From Marinobacter halodurans (GTDB taxonomy: Bacteria > Pseudomonadota > Gammaproteobacteria > Pseudomonadales > Oleiphilaceae), in NCBI RefSeq assembly GCF_004327985.1, contig NZ_SJDL01000007.1, positions 1 through 64,000 on the forward strand: 64,000 nt of DNA, in the 5' to 3' direction. Below are positions 35,213 through 42,543 of this stretch, piece by piece. Position 1 is the first letter of the stretch, and each line of letters starts with the position of its first letter. A model generated the notes under the pieces. That model made no database searches, was not told the origin of the DNA, and saw nothing but the letters and a program-made list of their open reading frames with translations. The position numbers and the translations under genes were made by a program.

Positions 35213-35995
35213 ATGCGGTGCGTTGGAGTCGGTGTGATTCGGTTGAAACTGGGGAGTATCGGCCTGCTTCTGGCCCTGTTTGCCCAGGCTGCTTTTGGCG
35301 AGCGTCTATACCTGTACACGGTGGATTATCCGCCTTTAATGACCTCAAAGACTGGTCATTACTACGCCCACAGAAGGGAAGACATCGGGGGCGCTTGCAC
35401 GGAAGTCGTGAAAGCCATGATGGCCAATACCAAGTATGAATACGTGATGAAGATGCGGGATTGGAGCCTGGCTTACGACCGCGTCAAAGCCAAGAAGAAT
35501 CACGGACTTTTCTGCACGGTCCGGAACGACGCACGCGAGAATGATTTCCAGTGGGTCGGGCCGTTGCTTCCTCTTCGCTGGACCCTGTTCGCGGCGCCCG
35601 GCTCCGATATCAAGCTCGATTCCCTTGAGGATGCCCGGAACCTCAAGATCGCGGGCTACCGGGGGGACATCATGACGGAGACCTTGCTGAAAGAAGGTTT
35701 CAACGTCACGAGGCCGGTGAGTGACAGGGGGAATGCGCGCAGCCTGGAGATGGGGGTTGTTGATCTGTGGGTGACTGATCGCTTGGTCGGGCCGGCACTG
35801 GCGCGCTCGGCGGCCAACCTGACTGGGATGCGGCCCGTGCTTGAGTTCCGTGAAACCCAGACGTACCTGGCTGTCAGCAAGTCCACGGACGCATCCGTCG
35901 TTGCCGGCCTCCAGGCGGGCCTGGACAAAGCCATAGCCGACGGTACGGTCAAAGCCATCATGGCGAGTTATGAAAAGCGTGCTGAACAGGAATAA
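35213..35995 (+). CDS. Family-3 periplasmic solute-binding protein (no transporter)
   Basis: This 260-residue secreted protein has an N-terminal signal (IRLKLGSIGLLLALFAQAAFG) and a family-3 fold: LYLYTVDYPPLM, then KMRDWSLAYDRVKAKKNHGLFCTV, and IAGYRGDIMTETLL. The type often serves amino-acid transport or chemosensing, but no permease or ATPase is nearby. The direct upstream gap holds a repeat copy and the iron-cluster promoter. It converges on the hairpin at 36035. Confidence 0.8.
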   Translation: MRCVGVGVIRLKLGSIGLLLALFAQAAFGERLYLYTVDYPPLMTSKTGHYYAHRREDIGGACTEVVKAMMANTKYEYVMKMRDWSLAYDRVKAKKNHGLFCTVRNDARENDFQWVGPLLPLRWTLFAAPGSDIKLDSLEDARNLKIAGYRGDIMTETLLKEGFNVTRPVSDRGNARSLEMGVVDLWVTDRLVGPALARSAANLTGMRPVLEFRETQTYLAVSKSTDASVVAGLQAGLDKAIADGTVKAIMASYEKRAEQE

Positions 35996-36011
35996 CGAAA
36001 AACGAAAAACA

Positions 36012-36021
36012 GGGACACTAG
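36012..36021. repeat. Short match to the MITE end
   Basis: GGGACACTAG is identical to the outer ten bases of the MITE termini at 14716 and 27469, just after a direct repeat AACGAAAAACGAAAAAC. Ten bases alone can occur by chance, so this may be a decayed end or nothing. Confidence 0.25.
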
Positions 36022-36034
36022 ACAAGAGTTAAAT

Positions 36035-36085
36035 GCCCACCAATAAAAGCGCCCAATAAGATATCGAGCGTTTTTATTGGTGGGC
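36035..36085. terminator. 17-bp hairpin between converging genes
   Basis: GCCCACCAATAAAAGCG (36035-36051) and CGTTTTTATTGGTGGGC (36069-36085) pair with one G-T wobble around a 17-base loop. It lies between the plus-strand binding-protein gene and the end of the minus-strand M29-PqqD gene. Reading on the minus strand, the stem is followed by no T-tract, so it acts as a two-way barrier at most. Confidence 0.6.
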
Positions 36086-36129
36086 CCTGTACATATTCAG
36101 GGATGGCTCGTGCAAATAGGTTTGGCTGA

Positions 36130-37371
36130 TTATCTGATCCAAGCATTCTGCTTCAGTTGGTCTACAAATAAGGTGACCAGTTGTTCGGCTTGCTCTTGCT
36201 GGTAACCTGCGGATTGCACTGCGATGTCGGTCAGGTATTCCTGGGTCACAGGCTGGCGTAGCGCTTGAAGCAGAATGAGAGCCGATTCGTTGACACGAGC
36301 CGAGACAAATGTCCGGTCATCGACAACCAGTGCGCCACCATCTTCGTCGTTCCGTAAGTGAATGGAATCTACCAATTGTATCGTTGGCAAAGTGTCGTCA
36401 GCATTGTTTATGGCGGGTGGCAAGGGCGGGGCTGCTGGATCCAGAAGTTGTGCTTGCTGTGAAATAAAATCAAAGTGTACGCCGTTGAGGCCATTGCCGA
36501 CACCAATATGCACTCCGGTAGCACCTTCGTTAAAAACTGTATTCAAACTCCAGTCTACTTTGTCTAATGGTACAACCCCCGTCCCTATCGCCACTTCGGT
36601 TAGGCTGCGGTAGGCATCATCTGGCCCGCACATGGCCTGTAAGCGATCAGACCACTGTTCTAATCCACGGACGATTCGGCTATTTTCCACAGTGACTTGT
36701 AAAGGGCAGGCCTGCCTTATCTCGTCAGCCAGTTGATTTATTTCTTCAGAGGTTGCAGTGCCTTGGAATTCTCGATGGGTAGCGGCCAGTATGCTATCGA
36801 TACGGAATGTTCCTGACACCGTCATCTGGCTATCAACCTTACCAGCCAGATCTGTTGGCGATACAGCGACCTCAAAATAGTTTCCCAGAGCGACGTGCTC
36901 GTCATCCATCAGCTTGATACGAGTACGTCCCAAGAGTTCCAGGGTGTCCGGAAGACCGATGGTCAATTCTGTTCCAGGCCCTCGGAGGGTCACTTCCTGA
37001 TCTGCCATGAGAAGTTGGGCAACCACTTGGCGGTTCTTGTAGACGGTGGCAACAATATCGCTGTAAGCAAACATCTCCAGTGAGTATTTGGCAATATCAA
37101 GGTCCGGAGAAAAGGAAGCCAACGGATACCAGAGCACGCTGGAGTTAGCGAAAATTTTGCGCAAGACGTGTCGCAATGGCAGGCTGTTATAATTTAATGG
37201 TACGGCCAATACATGAGAGAGTGCTTGTTCACTCGCCTCTATTTGCGCAAATGTTGTTGCTTTTATCTCTTGGCCAGTCAGCCAATCAACCAGTTGCTGG
37301 TTATCACTGACGACTATTGCATCCTTATCACCAAATAGCGCTTGCATGTTTTGTTCGAATTGTTCACGCAC
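36130..37371 (-). CDS. M29-aminopeptidase-like protein fused to PqqD-like recognition domain
   Basis: The 413-residue protein starts at GTG (37371) with GAGG seven bases in front. Residues 125-305 resemble the metal site of M29 aminopeptidases (AmpS/AmpT): LRGPGTELTIGLP, E167 in YFEVAVSP, E259 in TEVAIGTG, H288 in GVHIGVGNG and HFD at 299-301, so all ligands seem kept. The N-terminal part is shorter than in AmpT. Residues 345-413 look like a PqqD/RRE domain (ALVVDDRTFVSARVNESA, then ILLQALRQPVTQEYL). RRE domains grip leader peptides of ribosomal peptides. The fusion and the short genes upstream suggest a maturation or cleavage enzyme acting on a peptide. AT-rich sequence suggests transfer. 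No radical-SAM or transporter gene adjoins it. Confidence 0.7.
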   Translation of the reverse strand: MREQFEQNMQALFGDKDAIVVSDNQQLVDWLTGQEIKATTFAQIEASEQALSHVLAVPLNYNSLPLRHVLRKIFANSSVLWYPLASFSPDLDIAKYSLEMFAYSDIVATVYKNRQVVAQLLMADQEVTLRGPGTELTIGLPDTLELLGRTRIKLMDDEHVALGNYFEVAVSPTDLAGKVDSQMTVSGTFRIDSILAATHREFQGTATSEEINQLADEIRQACPLQVTVENSRIVRGLEQWSDRLQAMCGPDDAYRSLTEVAIGTGVVPLDKVDWSLNTVFNEGATGVHIGVGNGLNGVHFDFISQQAQLLDPAAPPLPPAINNADDTLPTIQLVDSIHLRNDEDGGALVVDDRTFVSARVNESALILLQALRQPVTQEYLTDIAVQSAGYQQEQAEQLVTLFVDQLKQNAWIR

Positions 37372-37391
37372 CTGTCTACCTCGTCATGTGG

Positions 37392-37592
37392 TTACTTTGA
37401 TGGCATGGCAGCTGATATGCAGGGGCAGGATGGGATATCGCCCAGATTCGCTTTTATTACGATTGCCTGTTTTCGTTCAACGCCACTGCTCACTGGTGCA
37501 GCGCCAGCTTCCTTACCGGGGATTTGCAAAGAGCGGCCATATACTTCGCCATCACTTGCGTACCCTTCTGCAATCCATATGCGTCTTTCCAT
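37392..37592 (-). CDS. Short peptide gene 2, possible RiPP precursor
   Basis: The 66-residue product begins MERRIWIAEGYASDGEVYGR and ends CPCISAAMPSK. GGAG stands eight bases before ATG (37592). The stop lies 20 bases before the M29-PqqD start, so the two are almost surely cotranscribed. There is no signal peptide. The N-terminal half is leader-like (charged), and the C-terminal Cys-Pro-Cys could be a modified core. I know no family for it. Confidence 0.5.
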   Translation of the reverse strand: MERRIWIAEGYASDGEVYGRSLQIPGKEAGAAPVSSGVERKQAIVIKANLGDIPSCPCISAAMPSK

Positions 37593-37728
37593 GATAGTGA
37601 CTCCGTTGATGTCTAAAATCCTTTGCCCCGCGACGTAGATTGATCAATATGTTAACAGGCCAATAATCACCTGAAACAGGGCTTTGTAGGGCTCGGGAAA
37701 CTTGTGGAAGAGCCGCCCCAAGTACGCG

Positions 37729-37752
37729 AGAGGCCCTTCCTTTTTGGCCTCT
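37729..37752. terminator. Attenuator-like hairpin between the two short peptide genes
   Basis: AGAGGCC (37729-37735) and GGCCTCT (37746-37752) enclose a 10-base loop, ten bases past the stop of peptide gene 1. A partial terminator after an abundant precursor gene is a common way to raise its level above the enzyme genes. Confidence 0.45.
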
Positions 37753-37762
37753 ATAACAACGG

Positions 37763-37948
37763 TTAAATGGGGTTATAGATGATCGCTAAAAATGGCTTCG
37801 GTGCCTCATTTCCAAGCCCGAAACCGTCCGTCCCGCGCTCGTCGTCAAGTGATCCAAGGAAGGTGATTTGTGGGGCGTCCAGCGTTCCCGCCATACGTGG
37901 TTGCTCGGACAGTGTTTGAGTGGTTTCTAGGCGATATGCATTGTTCAT
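37763..37948 (-). CDS. Short peptide gene 1, possible RiPP precursor
   Basis: The 61-residue product starts MNNAYRLETTQTLSEQP and ends PKPFLAIIYNPI. AGAGGA precedes ATG at 37948 by about seven bases, and a promoter with 17-base spacing lies at 37987-38015. The middle has a run of D, E, G residues (GSLDDERGTDGFGLG) and the end is hydrophobic with aromatic residues, a leader-plus-core layout. There is no signal peptide. It heads the cassette with peptide gene 2 and the RRE fusion. Confidence 0.55.
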   Translation of the reverse strand: MNNAYRLETTQTLSEQPRMAGTLDAPQITFLGSLDDERGTDGFGLGNEAPKPFLAIIYNPI

Positions 37949-37986
37949 AAGTTAAATCCTCTTTAATAGTTTAGTCTGGATTTTTC

Positions 37987-38015
37987 TTAATAGTACAAAA
38001 GCCAACGGCTGGCAA
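37987..38015 (-). promoter_or_regulatory. Sigma-70-like promoter for the peptide cassette
   Basis: On the minus strand TTGCCA (38010-38015) and TATTAA (37987-37992) are separated by exactly 17 bases, about 40 bases before the start codon of peptide gene 1. No clear operator is seen next to it. Confidence 0.6.
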
Positions 38016-38080
38016 CGTTATAATTTCAGCATGTTACACCGATTGCCGACATCAACAGCCGTCATTCACTATAGGAAGGA

Positions 38081-38172
38081 TTTGAGGGGTGCTATTGCTG
38101 ATTTTGTCGATGTTTCTGTCCAGAAACGACATATTCCCGTGTTTGTCTTGACTGCGGTTGTATTTTTACGGA
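38081..38172. repeat. Diverged repeat, copy 2
   Basis: About 92 bases from ATAGGAAGGA to TTTTTACGG align with copy 1 at 34997. It lies in the 330-base gap 37949-38278, between the minus-strand peptide promoter and the SlyD-like gene; I see no gene in that gap. Confidence 0.6.
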
Positions 38173-38278
38173 TTAGCGAGCCACGCCACCTGCCCCACTG
38201 TCGAGAACGTCACGGCCCACTGGAGTCAGCGCCACGGCCGGCTATAATAGCCTACCCCGAACCGGCGCGGAGAACCCT

Positions 38279-38758
38279 ATGCCAATCGAAAAGAACCAAG
38301 TGGTCCTGTTTCACTACAGTGTCAGTGACGAACAGGGCAATGTCGTTGAAACCTCCCGTGACGGCGAACCGAACGCCTACCTGCATGGCCACGGTGGCAT
38401 TATCAAAGGTCTGGAGGAAGCACTGGAAGGTCGCGACGTCGGCGAAACCTTCAGCGTCACCGTGGCTCCGGAGAAGGGCTATGGTCCGCGCAAACCGGAT
38501 GCCGTCCAGCGCGTGCCGATCAAACACCTGCGCGGTGCCAAACGCTGGAAACCGGGCATGATTGCCCAGGTGCAGACCGAGCAGGGCCCGCGCCATGTGG
38601 TCGTCGCCAAGGTTGGCCACAAGTTTGCCGATGTGGACACCAACCACCCGATGGCCGGCAGGACCCTGACTTTTGATGTTGAAATCGTTGAAGTACGCGC
38701 CGCCGATCCGGAAGAGATCGCGCACGGCCACGTACACGGACCGGGTGGGCATCACTGA
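38279..38758 (+). CDS. SlyD-like FKBP-type peptidyl-prolyl isomerase
   Basis: This 159-residue protein has the SlyD layout: FKBP half (MPIEKNQVVLFHYSVSDEQG), the inserted chaperone flap (residues about 70-120), FKBP end with FADVDTNHPMAGRTLTFDVE and a histidine tail (HGHVHGPGGHH) that can bind nickel. It should help proline-limited folding in the cytosol. It is a single-gene unit. A longer name such as slyD is not used because the C-terminal metal tail is short. Confidence 0.9.
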   Translation: MPIEKNQVVLFHYSVSDEQGNVVETSRDGEPNAYLHGHGGIIKGLEEALEGRDVGETFSVTVAPEKGYGPRKPDAVQRVPIKHLRGAKRWKPGMIAQVQTEQGPRHVVVAKVGHKFADVDTNHPMAGRTLTFDVEIVEVRAADPEEIAHGHVHGPGGHH

Positions 38759-38915
38759 GGGTATGCCGGGTCGCTGGAAAGTGGGGTGACCCGGCCGTCA
38801 TGCCTATTGATAGACTGTCAGTTATCTGGTGGGATAGCGCTCATGAATCCCCGGTTTTGACAGTGGTTTGCGCGTCCCTTAAGGCTTGTCGTTTGCCCAC
38901 GAAGCAGACTGAAGC

Positions 38916-39371
38916 ATGCAGCTCGGTATCATCGCAGACACCCACGGCAAGATGCGTCCCGAAGCCCTGGCGGTTCTGGAAGGCGCGGACCTGATCCTTC
39001 ACGCCGGTGACGTGGGACGTGACGAGGTCCTGGATGCGCTGGAAGCATTGGCGCCAGTCGTTGCCATTCGCGGCAATATCGATAAGACAGGCCGTGCCGC
39101 GGACTTGCCCGATGTGCAGGAGTTGGATTTCTTCGGCCAGTCTCTCTACATGCTGCACGACGTCAAAGCCCTCGATTTTGATCCGCGAGGCCGCTACCGC
39201 GTCGTGATTGCCGGCCATTCCCACAAGCCCCGTAACGAATGGATCGACGACGTGCTTTACTTCAATCCCGGCAGCGCCGGGCCCCGGCGCTTTACGCTGC
39301 CGATCACGGTCGGGCGGCTGGAGGTGACCGCAGACGGGGTGACCGGTGATATTATCGAGTTGCCGGTTTGA
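38916..39371 (+). CDS. YfcE/MJ0936-type metallophosphoesterase
   Basis: This 151-residue protein has the calcineurin-like motifs IADTHG at residue 6-11, HAGDVG, RGNID and GHSH (about residues 96-104). It is of the small bacterial phosphodiesterase group (YfcE), with a broad test-tube substrate range and unknown cell role. The start at 38916 has no strong ribosome site, but homology begins there. It is monocistronic, 157 bases after the isomerase gene. Confidence 0.9.
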   Translation: MQLGIIADTHGKMRPEALAVLEGADLILHAGDVGRDEVLDALEALAPVVAIRGNIDKTGRAADLPDVQELDFFGQSLYMLHDVKALDFDPRGRYRVVIAGHSHKPRNEWIDDVLYFNPGSAGPRRFTLPITVGRLEVTADGVTGDIIELPV

Positions 39372-39696
39372 TTGGACGTTGGTCTAAAGGCGTTTCGACA
39401 CCTTTCGGGCGGAAAAGCATCCCGAAGATCCTGCCAGGCCGCGCTTCCCAATGCGCTCAGATCGTAGGGGCTCGCGAAGCTCCGAGCCTGGCCTGGACAT
39501 GTGCGTCTCAAGACAGGCCTGGCCTTCAGCGCTGTGATCGCAGACCGCCTCGACATCTCCCGGAGCTCCACCATAATGGAGGGTAAGCAATCGTAGGACG
39601 AGCATTCCACGCGTCGGGCGTCATGACCCGACCGCAGGCAGTGATACCTCCGAAGGCCGTGTGCTGCGGCATGCGCAGATTTTTCGACAGAAGAGC
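39372..39696. other. 325-base gap without a clear gene
   Basis: No frame has a ribosome site and family match. Several short inverse pairs occur, such as AGGCCTGG and CCAGGC repeats around 39438-39525. The 5' end of the following gene lies in it. I see no promoter with good boxes. Confidence 0.35.
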
Positions 39697-40821
39697 ATGG
39701 TTGTGTCCCGAATCGTAACTTTCGTCATCCTGTTGTGGCTTGGGGTTATGCCGGCCTGGGGCCATTCCCGTATGGCCCTGTTCCTTCCTGACGATACCCC
39801 GTTCTGGAATCGCGTTGCGCTGTTTGCCCGGGCGGCAGCAGGGGACCTGGATGTCCAGCTCACCGTGTTCGATGCGGATGCCGATCGCCTCAAGCTCCTG
39901 CGACAACTCGATCAGGTGTCGGGAACGCCGGATCGTTTCGACGCCTGGCTGTTTCCCAATTTTCTCCGCACGGCAGAAGATTTCCTGGTTCGGTGCCAAC
40001 GCCTGGAGACAGCCTGCATCCTGTTCAATAGTGGGTTGGCCGATGATCGTCCCGGTACCCCGCGTCATCCCAACCCCCACTGGATTGCCCAGTTGATTCC
40101 CGACGATACCGGTTCCAGCATGGCCGTGACCCGGGAACTGATCCGGCAGGCGCGGCAAGGCAACACGCAACGGCCGATTACGATCGCCGGGGTCAACGGT
40201 TACCAGGCAGACGCACCAGCCATCAAACGGGAAGAGGGGTTGCGGAAGGTGGTCGCGGAAGCTCGGGGAGTCAAGCTCAAGCAGGTGTTCTACACCGATT
40301 GGGGGGCTCGCCAGGCCTATATCCGCACCACCGGACTGCTGCATCGGTACCCCGACGTCAACGTGATCTGGTCGGCCAACTATCGCACGACGAATGGCAT
40401 ACTCAGGGCCCTGGAAGACAAGGGGCTCTCGCCGGGGCGCGACGTGCTGGTGAATGCCTACGACATCAATCCGCAGGCCCTGAATCAGGTGAGCGAGGGC
40501 CGGGTGGCGGTGACCGCGGGAGGACACTACGTGGAAGGGGCCTGGGCGGTGATCCTGGCCCATGATTATCTGGCTGGCAGGGACTTCCAGGACCAGGGGC
40601 TGGTGTTCCACACGCCGCTGCTGATCGTGACGCGCGACAATGTGGAGACCATCCGGGCGGTGTTGGGGCGCATCGAACAGGAGCCGGAAAGCCTGTATCG
40701 GGTGGATTTCTCCCGTTACTCGCGTGCGGCCAACCCGGATCTGGAGGACTACGATTTTTCCCTGCAGGACCTTCTCAGGGATTACCAGGAGGTGTGGGCC
40801 CTGGAGCCGGGCAGCGAGTGA
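39697..40821 (+). CDS. Periplasmic sugar-binding-type protein (LacI/LuxP fold)
   Basis: This 374-residue exported protein has a signal peptide (MVVSRIVTFVILLWLGVMPAWG) and a type-1 periplasmic binding fold: RMALFLPDDTPFWNRVALFARAA split over two lines of the fold, then ILFNSGLADD, IAGVNGYQADAPAI and GILRALEDKGLSPG. ATG at 39697 is chosen over a GTG at 39661 since it begins the signal peptide. The type binds sugars or signals (as LuxP or TorT). No kinase or transporter gene lies near, so its partner must be elsewhere. Confidence 0.82.
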   Translation: MVVSRIVTFVILLWLGVMPAWGHSRMALFLPDDTPFWNRVALFARAAAGDLDVQLTVFDADADRLKLLRQLDQVSGTPDRFDAWLFPNFLRTAEDFLVRCQRLETACILFNSGLADDRPGTPRHPNPHWIAQLIPDDTGSSMAVTRELIRQARQGNTQRPITIAGVNGYQADAPAIKREEGLRKVVAEARGVKLKQVFYTDWGARQAYIRTTGLLHRYPDVNVIWSANYRTTNGILRALEDKGLSPGRDVLVNAYDINPQALNQVSEGRVAVTAGGHYVEGAWAVILAHDYLAGRDFQDQGLVFHTPLLIVTRDNVETIRAVLGRIEQEPESLYRVDFSRYSRAANPDLEDYDFSLQDLLRDYQEVWALEPGSE

Positions 40822-40884
40822 AAACCGGGACGGACCTGTTGAGGCCTGATGTCCCGGTTTTCGGTCTAGACGTTCGTGCGGCGG

Positions 40885-41499
40885 TTACTCAACGCCGTAG
40901 ACGTCAATGATGGTGTTTGCCAGTTCAAGGTCGTCCTGATTATTCAGGGCAAGCTGGTTCAAGGCTTTGGTCGTTGTCGCTTTTTCCGACTCTTCGATGT
41001 CGAGCAACCGGAGGATAACATCGACTTTTTCGCCGCCGCCGCTTGCCAGTTGGTGGCGGAGCTGACCGCTGAATGCAATGATCATTTCCTTGATCTGTCT
41101 TGGTTTGGAGGTTGAAATCCCCGTTGGCGTATCCGGCGTCAGCGTGACGAAGTACTGATCCGGGGAATACTCGTGGATGGCTCCGGAAACGCCATCCGTT
41201 GTCGAGCCCAGCAGACCGCCGAACACGATGTTTCCAAAGAACCAGGGGTTGGTGGTGGTTGAAAGCTGGGCCGTATAGGTCTTGTAGCCTTCCTTTTCAA
41301 AGGTGATGGACTGGTTCGAATCCCGGTCGACGTCAACGGTGATCGGTGTCTTGCCCAGGACCCTTCCGGACACGGTGACGACGGCCTCGTCGGGTTCGCT
41401 GTTAAACGTCATTTTCTGATCGGTTCCGGAGACGATCGACGCGCAGCCCGAGGACAGTAGGGCGGTGGCGGTCAGTGTCAGCAGCAGCGGATACTTCAT
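40885..41499 (-). CDS. PEGA-domain lipoprotein
   Basis: The 204-residue protein has a lipobox (LSSGC, Cys19) and a PEGA-type repeat (SEPDEAVVTVSGRVLGKTPI then TVDVDRDSNQSITFEKEGYKT). PEGA modules are small beta domains found in surface-anchored proteins. The second half is helical and has no match known to me. A second lipoprotein gene upstream on the same strand (41639-42190) makes a possible operon, 140 bases apart. Confidence 0.8.
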   Translation of the reverse strand: MKYPLLLTLTATALLSSGCASIVSGTDQKMTFNSEPDEAVVTVSGRVLGKTPITVDVDRDSNQSITFEKEGYKTYTAQLSTTTNPWFFGNIVFGGLLGSTTDGVSGAIHEYSPDQYFVTLTPDTPTGISTSKPRQIKEMIIAFSGQLRHQLASGGGEKVDVILRLLDIEESEKATTTKALNQLALNNQDDLELANTIIDVYGVE

Positions 41500-41638
41500 T
41501 CTTCATCCTTGTTTCTTGCGTGCTCGCTTGGGGTATCTGGTCGAGCAGGTGGGGCTTTGAGCGCCGCGCCCATGCGTGCCGGCAGGGAGTTTCCCCCGGG
41601 AACATGGGTGCGGCGCACTTGGACAGATCGCGGGCGCC

Positions 41639-42190
41639 CTACTGGTTCAGGGAGATTTCGCCGGGCTGGATCTGAAGTTCGGAGAGTTTATCGAGCAGGG
41701 CTGCGATGTTGGCTTTGCCGGATCCTTCGTTGGCCAGTCTCAGGCGCTTGATGGCCACAAAGGCATCGCCAACGGTGGCGGTGTACGGGGCGACAATGGT
41801 CTCGTCCAGGACAACCGCACCGTTGTTCTCGCGGTCGGTCAGGACGTATTTGACGTGGGTGCTGACTTCAAAGTCCAACCCGAATACGGGTTGATCCACT
41901 TCGAGCAACCGGGCTTCCAGCTGGTATCGTCCGGCCCCAGACAGCAACCCCTGGTTTCTCAGGCTTTGCTGGAGTGCCCCCGCGAACGAATCGTTGCTGA
42001 TCTCGGAGGTCCATGCGGGGTTGGTTTCTTCGCCACCGGAGACGTTGGCAACCTCGACATTGCTCTCCAGGGCCGTATCGAATGTCTTCGTCGGCCCGTC
42101 GTACACCATATTCCCCATTTTTGCCCCTGAGGCGCAGCCGGAGAGATAGAGTACCGCCGCCAGAACCATCAAAATCCTTGAATGCCGCAC
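41639..42190 (-). CDS. Outer-membrane-type lipoprotein of unknown function
   Basis: The 183-residue product from GTG at 42190 (AAGGAA in front) has lipobox LSGC (Cys18). The mature part has RYQLEARLLEVDQPVFGLDF, then KYVLTDRENNGAVVLDETI, the shape of a lipoprotein family that is often mislabelled as acyltransferase. There is no catalytic motif. The start is preferred to 42283 because the signal peptide begins there. Confidence 0.8.
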   Translation of the reverse strand: MRHSRILMVLAAVLYLSGCASGAKMGNMVYDGPTKTFDTALESNVEVANVSGGEETNPAWTSEISNDSFAGALQQSLRNQGLLSGAGRYQLEARLLEVDQPVFGLDFEVSTHVKYVLTDRENNGAVVLDETIVAPYTATVGDAFVAIKRLRLANEGSGKANIAALLDKLSELQIQPGEISLNQ

Positions 42191-42470
42191 AGTCGATTCC
42201 TTCTTGTTCGTGTGATTGTCCCGGGACTCGCCCGAAGATGAACTTTTGTTCATGTGAGCGCGCAATGGTATCTGAGGGGGCACGAGCGTGCTACGCGATA
42301 AGCCGCCGGAAAGGTAAAGCTTCGTTAAATCGTTGGAGGTGTGGGGCTGGAAAATGGGCTTTGTAGAGTGCAGCGGGTTCGTGAAACGTTTTTTTAAGTG
42401 TATGATATTAAAATAGATTTACTGGTCTTGTTAGGTGGGGGAACAGCTCGGATCAGCCCGACCCATGCTC

Positions 42471-42526
42471 TTGTTAATCAAACCTCAATCCTTTATAAAC
42501 CATCGATAAAGTCAACATATATTGAC
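42471..42526 (+). promoter_or_regulatory. hscC promoter and palindrome
   Basis: TTGTTA (42471-42476), a 17-base spacer and TATAAA (42494-42499) make a good sigma-70 promoter 45 bases before hscC. GTCAACATATATTGAC (42511-42526) is an inverse repeat with 5-base arms downstream of the -10, a position where a repressor would block transcription. The gap 42191-42470 otherwise has nothing clear. Confidence 0.65.
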
Positions 42527-42543
42527 CAGATCAAGGAAGATCC

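Noticed and set aside
36035-36085. Integron attC site
   Set aside because: The hairpin ends lack the RYYYAAC/GTTRRRY core and there is no integrase gene.
37342-37638. Plus-strand frame of 98 codons opposite peptide gene 2
   Set aside because: No ribosome site; the minus-strand gene has one and is tightly linked to the enzyme gene.
39526-40611. Minus-strand open frame of 361 codons
   Set aside because: It is antisense to the periplasmic sugar-binding-type gene, which has a signal peptide and fold motifs.
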